Below are positions 44,304-54,653 of a stretch of DNA of 64,000 bases, piece after piece. A program made the translations under genes and the position numbers. Each line of letters starts with the position of its first letter. Position 1 is the first letter of the stretch. The DNA is from Phialemonium atrogriseum (taxonomy: Eukaryota > Ascomycota > Sordariomycetes > Cephalothecales > Cephalothecaceae): assembly GCF_030411735.1 (NCBI RefSeq), contig NW_026848149.1, positions 811,323 through 875,322 on the forward strand, given 5' to 3'. The notes beneath the pieces are model-generated. The model saw nothing but the letters and a program-made list of their open reading frames with translations, was not told where the DNA came from and searched no databases.

Positions 44304-45458
44304 TCAGGGTCCATCGGGAAGAGCCATGTCAATGGCAAGTTTCCCACCTCGTCCCCTGTGGTACTCGGTCACCAAGTCGTTCAATCTAGACAGGGGGAAC
44401 GTCTTGATGTTTGCCTTGACGTTATGTTCTGCAGCGAACTGCAGCATCTCTCTCAACGTCTTGTTGCTGCCCACGAGACTACCCACGATGGAAATGTCCC
44501 GGAATACGACATCTCGAGCGGAGAGGTGGAATCCCTTCTCCGGAAAGGAGACGACGATGCACTTTCCGTGGTTTCTGAGGAGAGCGACGCCGTAGTCAAA
44601 GGCCGCCTGGCTCTCTGGCAGAACGATGACGGCGTCCAGGCCCATGTCCCCCCTGTCCTGTTTCCCGTCTTCTTGGCCGAGCTGAGTCACGACGTCGGCT
44701 GCCTTTTCGGCTCTTGCGTCTACTATCCTTGCGCCCTCGGCGATGCTCCTGGCCAGCTGCAGCGGCGCATCCGCATTGTCGACGCCCACGACCTTGAGCC
44801 CCATGTTGACGGCGAACTGGAGCCCCAGATGGCCCAATCCCCCGCCACACCCCATGACACCGACTCGCTGCCCGGGTTTCAAACCACACCGCTTCAGGGC
44901 GGCGTAGACCGTGACACCGGCACACATGAGCGCGGCCGTGTTGACTGCAGACATGCCTTCTGGGATGGGCGCCACCTGACGGCTGTCCACGACGGCGTAC
45001 TCCCTGAAACCACCGGGGCCGCTCAGCCCGTTGTTATGCGAGCGTGGGCAGTACACAGAGTACCCGGGCGGATCAGCGTCGGGCTCTTCGGGGGTGGGAC
45101 CGGATGCGCATTCGAAACAGGTGCCGCAGGGGTGGAACGAGCGGCCCGGCACGCCGACTCGGTCGCCTATCCGGAACGAGGGAGAAGAGGACGGGGAGGA
45201 GTTTGGTGGTAGGCCCACAATGGTTCCGGCGAATTCGTGGCAGCCGATGTGCGGAAACGAGGGCGGGTTGGGAAGCATCTGCCCGGCGGCGAGGACGGCA
45301 TCGGTGTGGCAGTAGGAGGCGGCGTCGACTTTGATAAGGATGTCGTGGGGGGAGCTGAGCTCCGGGAGAGGGACGGAGCGGAGTGCATAGGGGGTGTTGA
45401 AGGCGTCCAGGAACTGTGCCTTCATGAGCTGTGGGAGGGGACCGGCTGAAGCTGCCAT
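44304..45458 (-). CDS. Zinc-dependent alcohol dehydrogenase (MDR family)
   Basis: 384 residues from the ATG at 45458; an in-frame upstream ATG at 45563 would add a poorly conserved leader. Catalytic-zinc segments ASYCHTD and GCHEFAG are present. The structural-zinc loop has CGTCFEC, then a longer than usual insert (SGPTPEEPDADPPGYSVY) before the fourth Cys. The nucleotide fold has GVMGCGGGLGHLG. It oxidises alcohols or reduces aldehydes with NAD(P). Cytosolic. It is tail to tail with the regulator gene and head to head with the second MBL-fold gene. Confidence 0.88.
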   Translation of the reverse strand: MAASAGPLPQLMKAQFLDAFNTPYALRSVPLPELSSPHDILIKVDAASYCHTDAVLAAGQMLPNPPSFPHIGCHEFAGTIVGLPPNSSPSSSPSFRIGDRVGVPGRSFHPCGTCFECASGPTPEEPDADPPGYSVYCPRSHNNGLSGPGGFREYAVVDSRQVAPIPEGMSAVNTAALMCAGVTVYAALKRCGLKPGQRVGVMGCGGGLGHLGLQFAVNMGLKVVGVDNADAPLQLARSIAEGARIVDARAEKAADVVTQLGQEDGKQDRGDMGLDAVIVLPESQAAFDYGVALLRNHGKCIVVSFPEKGFHLSARDVVFRDISIVGSLVGSNKTLREMLQFAAEHNVKANIKTFPLSRLNDLVTEYHRGRGGKLAIDMALPDGP

Positions 45459-45727
45459 TTTTGCTTGCTTCTTTTGTTCCTTATTTGCTTCCGTTAATAT
45501 GTCAGTGATGCGGTTACACTGTGATGATTGAGATGTAATTACAGAGGAACCAATGTTGTGCATATAGTGTGTACGTTTCAGTTCATTCTCTTTTCGAGGC
45601 GATTTCTTCCTTGAATGCCCTCTCCAGAGTTACTGGTAGTCCCCATGCATGCATAGCATAAGCAGGGGTTGTCGATATGGAGAAGATAATGAAGAACTAC
45701 CGACATTCCAAGCTTATCCCCCTCTTC

Positions 45728-45765
45728 TTCCCCCGCTTGCCAGCTCCACAGTGGCCCCTTCCCCG
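45728..45765 (-). promoter_or_regulatory. Two GCGGGG(G)AA sites on the minus strand
   Basis: TTCCCCCGC at 45728-45736 and TTCCCCGC at 45758-45765, 30 bp apart, lie in the divergent promoter of the alcohol dehydrogenase and MBL-fold copy 2. They read as GCGGGGGAA and GCGGGGAA on the other strand. Confidence 0.35.
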
Positions 45766-46024
45766 CCTATGACGAACTGACCCACCCCCTCATTTCATAT
45801 CTCCCTATCCGTACCTTGTTCTACATTTTATGGGAATCTATGGAAAAGTGCATAATTATTGTTGAAGGAATATTGCGGAGCTTGTCATGAAATGGACTGG
45901 CAAAGTGGGGTGAACGAATATCATCATATTATCACACCACCTACGTGCATTGCAGGATGGCGATCTTCAGTTCGTAGCAATTATTCGCGTTCAAGGCAAT
46001 ACAAACTACCAACAACAAACAACC

Positions 46025-47107
46025 ATGGTGACCACAACAGACACCAAACCGCCCGTCTACGTAACTGTCTCGGCCCTCGACGCCGGCCACCTCACCCTCC
46101 CCGAGCGCCTCTTCGTTACCGATGCCGACCCGGAAAAGCGCGCCACAGTCCCCTCCCTCTCGTTCCTCATCCGGCACCCATCGCCCTCTCCCAAACAAGC
46201 CGGCGCAAGACATGTTACCAATCTTGTCTTCGACCTCGGCGTCAAGCGCGACCTCAATGGCTACCCACCCAAGCAGCGGGAGCACATCGCGCAGCGACGG
46301 CCCATCACCACAGACCCGGACTGCGCTGCCAGTCTCCGCAGGGGCGCCATGGGAAGCAACAGCGGAGGTAATACGAAGGATGGGGCTACGGGAGAGGTCC
46401 TTCTCGACCCGGACAGCGACATTGACATGGTGATTCTCAGCCATGTCCACTGGGACCATGTCGGCACACCATCCGACTTTCCCAGCGCCACTTTCGCCGT
46501 CGGGTCCGGCACGCTAGACTTGTTGAAGCACGGCGCCGGCCCCCTGTATCCGGCCGAGATTTTCAACGACGATGAGCTGCCCGCGTCTCGAACTGTCGAG
46601 TTCCCACCCGTTCCTAGGAGTGGCAGTGGCGCATACGACGACGGCCCATATGCCCCCAAACACACGCCCACGCCTACAGACACACACGCCAAGCTGCCGC
46701 CTTCTGCCGAGAACTGGTCCTGGCAGCCCCTTGCGGGATTCCCTCACGCGCTGGATCTCTTTGGCGATGGCAGCGTCTATGCCATTGACAGCCCGGGTCA
46801 CCTCTACGGCCACGTGAACCTGCTCGTTCGCACCGGCGAGCGCACATATGTCTACTTGGGCGGGGACTGCTGCCACGATCCGAGGATCTTGAGCGGCGAG
46901 AAGGGGATCGCCATGTACGAGGACGGCAGGGGCGGGATGAGGAGTGTGCATGTGGATACGGGCGTGGCGAGGAAGACACTGGATTGGATCGCCGAGTTTT
47001 TGAAGGAGAAGAGAAAGGGAGGGGAGGTGGATGTGGAGGTAGTGCTGGCGCATGACGGGGTGTGGAGGGAACAGAACAAACATCGATTCTGGCCAGGAAA
47101 GCTGTAA
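46025..47107 (+). CDS. Metallo-beta-lactamase-fold hydrolase, lactonase-like (copy 2)
   Basis: 360 residues, intron-free, starting at the ATG at 46025. The zinc motif is SHVHWDHVG; a later His is in DSPGHLYGHVNLL and the bridging Asp in YLGGDCCHD. Shared segments with copy 1 include ATVPSL.FL, VFDLG.KRD and PITTDPD, but many other positions differ, so the two are old paralogues rather than a fresh duplication. The enzyme is cytosolic and probably opens a lactone. It is followed on the same strand by the second HIBADH-like gene. Confidence 0.87.
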   Translation: MVTTTDTKPPVYVTVSALDAGHLTLPERLFVTDADPEKRATVPSLSFLIRHPSPSPKQAGARHVTNLVFDLGVKRDLNGYPPKQREHIAQRRPITTDPDCAASLRRGAMGSNSGGNTKDGATGEVLLDPDSDIDMVILSHVHWDHVGTPSDFPSATFAVGSGTLDLLKHGAGPLYPAEIFNDDELPASRTVEFPPVPRSGSGAYDDGPYAPKHTPTPTDTHAKLPPSAENWSWQPLAGFPHALDLFGDGSVYAIDSPGHLYGHVNLLVRTGERTYVYLGGDCCHDPRILSGEKGIAMYEDGRGGMRSVHVDTGVARKTLDWIAEFLKEKRKGGEVDVEVVLAHDGVWREQNKHRFWPGKL

Positions 47108-47542
47108 ATAATTGTAACAATTTGTCTATTTCCCATACACCTGCTCGAGCTATGCGCAAGTCCTTTTGCTACTTGGCCGGTCTGCCTTATAAATAAGAAA
47201 TCAAGTACCGTTGCCTGAAGGATTCCCATGACAAACAACATTAGTGTATCTGGTCATATCCTGGGACACCTTTCGTTGGAGAGGATCCAGCAACGGGACA
47301 GAAATGCCACGCACTTTGAGAGCCTCCGATCAACAACCAAGAACCAGTCCCTGATTGGCTCCATAGTCGGACAACGATCCTTCTTTTTGGAGAGATAATT
47401 ACTCCCTTCATGACTGACCGTAACTGCACAAACGTGGGGTTGGGTAGCCCCCACATCCATTGGGGATCCCCCACATACTTCTTGGTCCCTTTCCCCAACC
47501 TACGGCGATAACGGCGATGATGTATGGATCCGTAGAATGAAC

Positions 47543-47567
47543 TGCGGGGTCAAGAAACATCCCCGCA
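47543..47567. promoter_or_regulatory. Perfect inverted repeat TGCGGGG-N11-CCCCGCA
   Basis: Two 7-bp arms in perfect inversion with an 11-base spacer, about 190 bp upstream of the second HIBADH-like gene. It has the symmetry expected of a dimeric regulator site and contains the GCGGGG core found in the other promoters of the cluster. Confidence 0.45.
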
Positions 47568-47759
47568 CAACATCAACCCCCCTGGTTAACGATGATCGGT
47601 GATGGTGGGACTTGGTGAGGCACCGACTCTGCAGCCGAATGTTTGTTCATTTTTATTTTATTCTTCCTCCATTATTCCAAGAGTTTGTTTCTACTCGTTT
47701 CTTCCACTATTAATCCGTAATTTCAACTGCGAGCAGAAGCGGACGAACAGCAAAACACA

Positions 47760-48892
47760 ATGCCTTCTTCGCCTGCAGACACGGTCGCCTTTATCGGTAA
47801 GGAAAATGAACATGAATACTCCCTGATGGCGGGTAGAATGGCTGATCATCGTTTTTAGGCCTCGGAGTTATGGGCTATCCCATGGCGAAGAACCTCCACG
47901 CCGGTCTTGGTCCTGAAAAGACACTTCTCATCTGCGATGTCAGCACCGAAGCCCTAAACCGATTCAAAGCAGAGACGGAGGGCAAAGGGCACGTCGAGGT
48001 CATTACCAACGGCTTTGAGGCGGCAAAGGCAGCTGTAAGAAAACCCTAATATACACCCGGATGACGGTCCAGAACGCTTACATGTCACTTCCAGAACACC
48101 GTCATCACCATGCTCCCTGGCTCCGCCGCCGTCAAGGCCGTCTACCTCGACCCGCAAACCGGTATCCTCGCGGGCGCCGTCGCAGCAGCAGAAGAAGACT
48201 CCTCATCACCCGAACAAAAACTGATCATGGAATGCGGAACAATCGAGACCGACACCATCCTCGCCGTCGCCAAGGTTGCCCAAGAAACCAGCGCATCTAA
48301 GCTCTCCAACGCTCTCACCTTTGTCGACGCCCCTGTCTCCGGCGGACCCATGGGTGCCCAAGACGGCACGCTCACATTCATGGCCGGCTGCAATCCCGAT
48401 GCGTCCCCCCGAGTCTTCCCCATCGTCAAGTCCTACCTGCAGCACATGGGTAACCCCAACGGCATCTTTTTGTGCGGCGATGTCGGTGCCGGCACCGCCT
48501 TCAAGATTATCAACAACTACCTCAGCGCCATCACCTCGCTCGCCGCCTCCGAGGCCCTCAATATTGGCGTCAAAGCCGGTCTAGACCCAAAGTTGCTGAC
48601 AGATGTCATCAATGCGAGTGGTGGGCAGTGTTGGGTTACAAGCAAGAGCAACCCCGTGCCGGGGGTGCAGGCAAATGTGCCGAGCAGTAGGGGGTATGAG
48701 GGAGGTTTCAGGATCGAGCTTTGCGCCAAGGTGTTGGGGATGGGGACTAGGTTGGCGGAAATGGTGGGTGCCAGAACAGTGCTGGATGGGCCGACGTTGC
48801 AGGCATTTGGAGAGGCCATGGCGGATGATAGATATCGGGGGAAGGACGCGAGGGTGGTGTATAAGTGGCTGAACGACAGCGAGAGGAAGTAG
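47760..48892 (+). CDS. 3-hydroxyisobutyrate dehydrogenase-like oxidoreductase (copy 2)
   Basis: Exons 47760-47796, 47859-48034 and 48095-48892 give 336 residues. The NAD(P) motif is split by intron 1 and reads FIGLGVMGYPMAKNL when joined. DAPVSGGPMGA and the catalytic Lys in GTAFKIINNYLS follow. Copy 1 shares the second splice position (before VILTMLP here, DVILTMLP there), which supports common descent, but most loops differ. It should catalyse reversible oxidation of a beta-hydroxy acid with NAD(P). It ends the catabolic cluster. Confidence 0.88.
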
Positions 48893-49177
48893 TTTTATGT
48901 ATGTGCTTATGCTCTCACGCCTGCAGCCACCGCCCCCAGTCACGACAACCGGGTGGGAAATCCGGAATTTTGGCTAACCCTGGAGGAGGCATGGAGGAGG
49001 CATGTTTTAAAGTTTCGGATTTTGTTACATACCTAGGCAAACCTTACTTTGACTAGACTTCCAGCACAAGGTTTGGCCTTCTCAGATATATATACCAGCT
49101 CTTGCCCCAACCAAACATTTTTCTTTTCCTTAAAGCACCAAACTTCAAGTCAACCAACCACACAGTCCAACCCGTCC

Positions 49178-50641
49178 ATGTCTTACTTCGAGAATCTCCC
49201 TGCCGAGCTCCACGATATGGTGCTGGCACAATGCTCTCTCAAGGCCCTTCTAGCACTAATTTCGGCATCTCCTATCAGTCTACACCGGTTTAAATTGTGC
49301 TCGGAACTGGATTCTAAGTTCACTGTGGGAGGCTGCGGAGGCTGCGGTGTCAGAAATGTACGTAGGTGCTTGGAACGACGCCTTGACTGCTACCTGGCTT
49401 CGCCTATATCAACGAGGACGCCCCGGCATTACAAGCGAGCACGACTTGGACGTCCAGGTCCTTGTGCAAAGCTGCCTTGCGATAAAATTGAACGTTTTAC
49501 GGTATGACAGGTCACACGGAAATGGAATCCGCGAGAGATGTTTCACCAGCCTCCTGTGCGTAGTCAAGCTCTTTGACGGCATTGCACAGGCTAACCACCT
49601 CTCCTCCCGACTTACAAGCCACGTCTGCCTGCACCTCGATCCCTATTGGTTATAGGTATCAGAGCTATACAACACAGCCCTACGCCTACCTCGGACTCGA
49701 ACCAGTTTACGGCTATCAGGATGGTTTGTTTAGGTTTGAGATCTACTGCCATTTCATTTTTCTTGGCAACAACGCCCTGCCCTCAAATTGCTGCCAAGCA
49801 CAGACGAGCCTTCTTCATGCGAAACGACGAGATACTACGGTTTGACGAGGAAGTTGTGCGATACAAGTACTTCCATAGTGTCCTCCACTATCTGTTCCAA
49901 GAGCACAAGATGACTATTCGAGAGGTTGCAAAACGATTGTCAGTCACGCCAGACCCAGGCCTATGCGAGACACCAGACGCTACCAGGAAGGAAGAGGAAC
50001 TCAAGGCAGCTGAGATACTGCAGAGAGCGGCTCTGGAAATGCCGACTGCCGAAATCAGGAAGGCCTTGCAAATCGAACGGCTAGACAAGCGGAGACTAGC
50101 TGAGGAAGATGGCTACTGCCGATATCTTGCCTCGTTCGGCATCAGTTTGGTCGACCGGATCCTGCGGTTGATCGAGAACGAGCGACGAGACTTCACGCTG
50201 ACGGAATTCTCCCGGTTCTCGTTAACGCAGACACCGCAGTCCAGCTTCCCACCTTACAATGCAGTTTCTGGACGATGCAGCAGGGTGGCATTTGCGGCTT
50301 GGTTCTGGGATATAATTAGTCCGCCTTGCAGACGTAGGATCAAACACATGCTAATCAGCTGCAGGATGGACCTAGCTCCCGCCGCCGTCAAAAAGGCAAA
50401 GACCAAGGTCTTTGAGAATCAGGCCGTCATCGACGAGTCGGCGAGAAGAAGGGCGGCTTCAAAGTTCAAGCTAACGACCGCCAACTGGGAGATCAGGTGG
50501 CAGGGATTTGATGGTACGTACCGGCGGTATTTTCTTGTCAGGTGCCAACGTAGTGGCGGCGGCGCGGTGCAGAGCCGGTTGGTCTTCAAACCGTGCACCA
50601 ATTGCAAAACAGTCGATTTCCCAACGACTACCTGTGTCTAG
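49178..50641 (+). pseudogene. F-box-like protein gene, broken into several frames
   Basis: The start MSYFENLPAELHDMVLAQC looks like a fungal F-box. At 49325 one surplus base shifts the reading: KFT, then WEAAEAAVSEMYVGAWNDAL continues in the next frame. One intron (donor about 49501, acceptor about 49589) could link to PPDLQATSACTSIPIGYRY, but joining to the last frame (FDEEVVRYKYFHSVLHYLF to the stop at 50641) needs another shift that no GT/AG intron restores. The C-terminal half is a long intact frame with SFGISLVDRILRLIENERRDF. I read it as a decayed or mis-assembled gene; the function beyond the F-box is unknown. Confidence 0.5.
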
Positions 50642-52401
50642 CAATGTGAAAATCTCTATCTTTGTGTCGCTTAATACAAGGTAATTGATTGATGCTAGTT
50701 TCTATTCATAAGATGCTCTAATGCGGACGTCACATCACAGGTGGACCAAACTACTCTTGCAGCTGTGCCACTGCCAAACGCTGCTAATCTCAGCAGGTTG
50801 GGTTCTCACGTGGTTCTGAAGCAACGGATATTCCCAGGGAAACAACCCGATTTACCAGCAGCAACATCGCTGTCTCGATTCCAAACTTTGGAATGTTTGT
50901 CGCTCAATCGAGAGAAATTGATTGATACTACTTTTACCCAAGCTAGAGTCGCAGAAAAACCAGGAATGGTTTGGCCGCGCAGTCCCTGCTTTAGATAGTT
51001 AGTACTACTTGCCAAGCCTAAATCTCAGTGCACTATTCCGTAGACTTGAGCAGAAGCAGCAAAACAACTGAATTTCTCAACTACATAGCCGCTGCATCAT
51101 GCAGAAAATTAAAAAACCATGTCGCCCATCTGAAAGCAATTGATTAATACCAAATTGGCTCAATTCCACGGCGTGCAGGTTTCGCAAAAGCAGTGCGCAA
51201 CCGGGTGAATCTTAGGGTAATAGCAGCCAAGCCAAAGGAGTGGGAAAAGACCAGCTGCCAGCCACAGAACAAGCGACTGCAACTGCGACGGCAACGTCAA
51301 TGGCAACAGACAGCAACAGCAAGAGTGTTTTAGCAATGGTGACAGCGACGGCTAGCCAAATGCCCTTGCCTGAATAGTTGAATGCCCTTGCCCGAATAGC
51401 TAATTGCCCCTGCCTGAATGGCTAAATGCCCCTGCCCACAACCCCCTAGCAATAGGTCTTCAAAACCAAACTTTTCCAACTCCAACACTCCCTAACCCAA
51501 ATATTATGCCTTTACAACCCTAGTTCCTGTTCCCACTCTTTGTATAGTAAATCCTTGATCGCTTCCTAGGGTCTGACAAAACTCTGCTCCAGTTTCTCAA
51601 GTTTTTGGACACTGATACTCAGACTGCTCTCATGCTGAAACGGGGATGGTTTGTCCTAGTATGCGAAAGGACATTGTCGGAGAAACAAAGCTCGAGAATT
51701 GCACATGCTGCGCCCTATTAGCAACAATTATCTGCATCAACGTAGCATATAGTAAGCACTCACCGCCGTCCATAGACAGTGTTTTGCCATGTCAAGTCTT
51801 GGAGCTCCTTATGCTCTCTAACTGTCATGATGTCTTGTGATGATGCCTCTTGATTCCTCTCCTATGAGGCTGACCTTTGGGTCGATCTGCGAGGACTTGG
51901 AGCTTAGTACGTACGCGTACGTCTGCATCGGGGTAGGCGGCTCTAGCAAGCAGCGTTACGGCTACGTCGACCGTGCCTGGCGCCGGGCTCCAGCACAACG
52001 GGGTCGGAGCAACGCCATCCCCTGTGCAGACGGGCATGGTGTCGGGATATGAGTCTGGTTAGGCAGCTGCGACGCCGCCGCTGCAAAAAGCTCAGCGGGA
52101 AGGTGCACAAGGTTTAACGGAGAAGTAGATTGTGGTTTACGGCTGGGAGAAGAGATTGCGTGGTAGAATTGCGTCCCAAGGTTGGGTTCCGGATTGAGAT
52201 GTGAATAAATGTTGTGGAAAGGAAAAGCAAAGAGAAGGCATTGGAGGAGGGAAGGAGTAATCAAGGCGGGTGCATGTGCCTTTTGCTCGAGGTGCAGGTG
52301 GTCTGTGCATAGGTAAACTCGGGTCGCAACGTCATTGCCGCCAGACGAACCAAGTCAGATATTGGCCTCCCTGATACGCAGCATCCGTCAAAACAACGAA
52401 A
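50642..52401. other. Gene-poor stretch with simple and tandem repeats
   Basis: 1.76 kb. There are no convincing genes. Trinucleotide-like GGCAACAG/GCGACGG sequence occurs around 51270-51350, directly before the 22-bp repeat. AT-richer and GC-richer pieces alternate, and several short open frames lack any family feature. Confidence 0.5.
51361..51439. repeat. 22-bp tandem repeat, 3.5 units
   Basis: Units at 51361, 51383 and 51405, plus a partial unit at 51427. The consensus begins TGCCC(T/C)TGCC(T/C)GAAT; units differ at a few positions. Possibly a minisatellite. Confidence 0.85.
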
Positions 52402-53870
52402 ATGACCATCATCGATGCCACAAAGCCCAGCGGGTTGCCGGTCCCAGACCCCTGTCTCTCCTTCTGGCAGCAAACAACCCGCTCCTTTCCGCATCTCAAC
52501 GCGAACAAGGACGCCGAGGTGCCGGCAAGCAGCGAGTATGCAATTATCGGTTCAGGCATCTCGGGAGCCCTAACTGCCTTTGAGCTGATTCGGTCAGGGG
52601 TAGAGGGGAGCAGCATCTCCATCTTCGAAGCTCGAGAGGCTGCAAGTGGCGCAAGTTCCCGGAACGCGGGGCATGTCCGACCGGACGCCTTCCGTGGCTT
52701 CCAGGTCTACCGGAAGATTCATGGGACCGAGCAGGCTCTCAAGATCATCGCCAACGAGAGGTCTGTCTTCCATCAGATCGACGAGTTCGTGAAGCAGCAC
52801 AGTGTGCCCTGCGACTTCAACCCGGCGACGACATTCGACGTCTGTCTCACTCGGGACTTTGCCGATTTCAACGCTCGGAGCTTCCAGGAGTTCAAGGATG
52901 CCGGAGGGGATGTGTCGCACATCAAGATATACGAGGGCGACGAGGCTAGGTGGATCACGGGCATCGACCAGGCTGTGGCGGCGTACCAATGGCCGGCAGG
53001 ATCAAGCCATCCGGCAAAGCTGGCTCAGTGGCTCCTTCACCAGTCCATCTCGGCCGGAGCGAGACTCTACACCCATTGTCCAGTGAATGAGGTGATAAAG
53101 TCATCCCTCTCGTCGGATGTGCAGGTTCTTTGGGACTTACGGACTCCGCGAGGCAGTACAGCCGCGCAGAACGTGGTCCACTGCACCAATGCCTTCGCCG
53201 CCCACCTCCTTCCCCGGCTTGCTTCTTTCGTCACCCCAAATCGCGCCCAGGCACACGCGATTGTGCCACCTCCAAGCCTGTCAGGCGACAATCTCCTACC
53301 AAGCACATTCTCACTCCGGCACAGCCTGAAGCACTTCAACTCGGTAATGCAGCGCAGGGCCGATGGCATCATCATCCTGGGCACGTCGCGAGAAAATCCC
53401 AATATCAGCAAGGAGGCGTCTGAGAGCCGGCTGAGTACCGACGACCGCGTCGGGTTCAACGCCGAAGTAAGGCGGGAGGCAATGCGGAGCTTCGAATCGT
53501 GTTTCCCCGTCTGCGAGCCAGGGAGGCTGAGGCATGGCGAGGGGCTGCTGCATACGTGGACGGGGATCATCGGAATGACAACGGACTCGGTGCCCTTCGT
53601 CGGGAAGCTGGAAAGCTTGCCGGGCCAGTATATCTGTGCCGGGTTCAACGGCCACGGTGAGTTTGTCAGGGTCTGCATATTACGAAAGTGAAAAGAATAC
53701 TAATGTGGTTCACAATTACAGGCATGGCGCGTATCTTCAACTGTGCTCCTGGTCTGGTTAAGATCATTCGGGGTGGCGAGTGGGAAGACACTGGACTCCC
53801 TGAGTGCTTTGCGGCATCTGAGGACCGGCTGAAGAAGCTATCAAAAGGGGTACCTGCATCTGTATTCTAG
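52402..53870 (+). CDS. FAD-dependent oxidoreductase (DAO family)
   Basis: Exons 52402-53656 and 53722-53870, 467 residues. The N-terminal FAD motif is YAIIGSGISGALTAFEL, with a Glu at the end of the second strand (IFEAREAASGASSRNAGH). The C-terminal FAD-contact segment GQYICAGFNGHG|MARIF is completed by exon 2. The family oxidises amines or amino acids (sarcosine-, glutamylputrescine- or D-amino-acid-oxidase relatives). No signal peptide or clear peroxisomal tail (ends ASVF). The substrate is unknown. It is convergent with the Ada-like gene. Confidence 0.87.
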
Positions 53871-53987
53871 AAGCTTCAGAATATGACAGGGGTACTGTCA
53901 TGTTGGTTGGATGACAGTGAACTAATTGATTCTGGCGTCGGGGGAATTAAGTGACCGACTGATTGGTAAGTGACCTTCTCGTTTAAC

Positions 53988-54653
53988 CTATGGTCGGAAT
54001 AGAAGGGAGTTCCACTCCTCCCTTTGTCCATCACTCTCTGTCTCTGGCGTTGGCATAAAGCCAGAAAGCCAATCATCGTCCACCTCCCAGGATGGAAGTT
54101 GCCAAAGCTCCTGCATGTCAACGTCCGACCAAATACCACTCCAGTAATCTGCCACTGCAGACTCGCTGCCGTCGATCGAGCTCATTTCTGCCGACGCCCC
54201 AGTCGACTGGCTATCGGCCAGCTCACGGCGCTCCGTCAGACACCGGTCCTGAGATGACCGAATGTACTCCGCCGGCGTCAACCCGACATGCTTCTTGAAC
54301 AAGCGGTGGAAATGCCATTTCGATATCCCAGCCTGGCTCGCCATCTCGTCTAGCGTCGAGGCGTCAAATTGGCCAGATCGCCCCTCGAGGAACAATCTGA
54401 GCTTCTGCACGGCGACCGAGTCGGGGATCGTGCCGCGGTCCCCTGGTTTGCAACGCTTGCATGGTCGGAAGCCATGAGACTCGGCATCCTTTGAGCTGGG
54501 GTAGAATGTGACGTTTTCCCGTCGCGCGAGACGGGCGCTGCATATCGGTCGGCAGTAAATCTTGGTCGTGCGGACGGCGTAGACAAATGCGCCATCTGCA
54601 GCATGGTTGCGGGTTCTCACTGCTGTCCAGCGGGTTTGATCATTGTCGAACAT
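53988..54653 (-). CDS. Ada-type phosphotriester-DNA repair/AraC-like protein
   Basis: 221 residues, no intron. The N-terminal Ada domain is clear: DGAFVYAVRTTKIYCRPICS, RRENVTFY, ESHGFRPCKRCKPGD, with the zinc-binding and methyl-accepting Cys residues in place. An AraC-type helix-turn-helix follows (LDEMASQAGISKWHFHRLFKKHVGLTPAEYI). The C-terminal O6-methylguanine methyltransferase of bacterial Ada is absent; an acidic, Trp-containing tail replaces it. Likely role: methylphosphotriester repair coupled to transcription activation after alkylation damage, in the nucleus. The acidic tail might serve as an activation region. Confidence 0.85.
   Translation of the reverse strand: MFDNDQTRWTAVRTRNHAADGAFVYAVRTTKIYCRPICSARLARRENVTFYPSSKDAESHGFRPCKRCKPGDRGTIPDSVAVQKLRLFLEGRSGQFDASTLDEMASQAGISKWHFHRLFKKHVGLTPAEYIRSSQDRCLTERRELADSQSTGASAEMSSIDGSESAVADYWSGIWSDVDMQELWQLPSWEVDDDWLSGFMPTPETESDGQREEWNSLLFRP

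Noticed and set aside
43992..45212. 406-codon plus-strand open frame across the end of the C2H2 regulator gene and the alcohol dehydrogenase
   Set aside because: It is out of frame with the regulator and antisense to the dehydrogenase; the translation has no family features, while both real genes are well supported.
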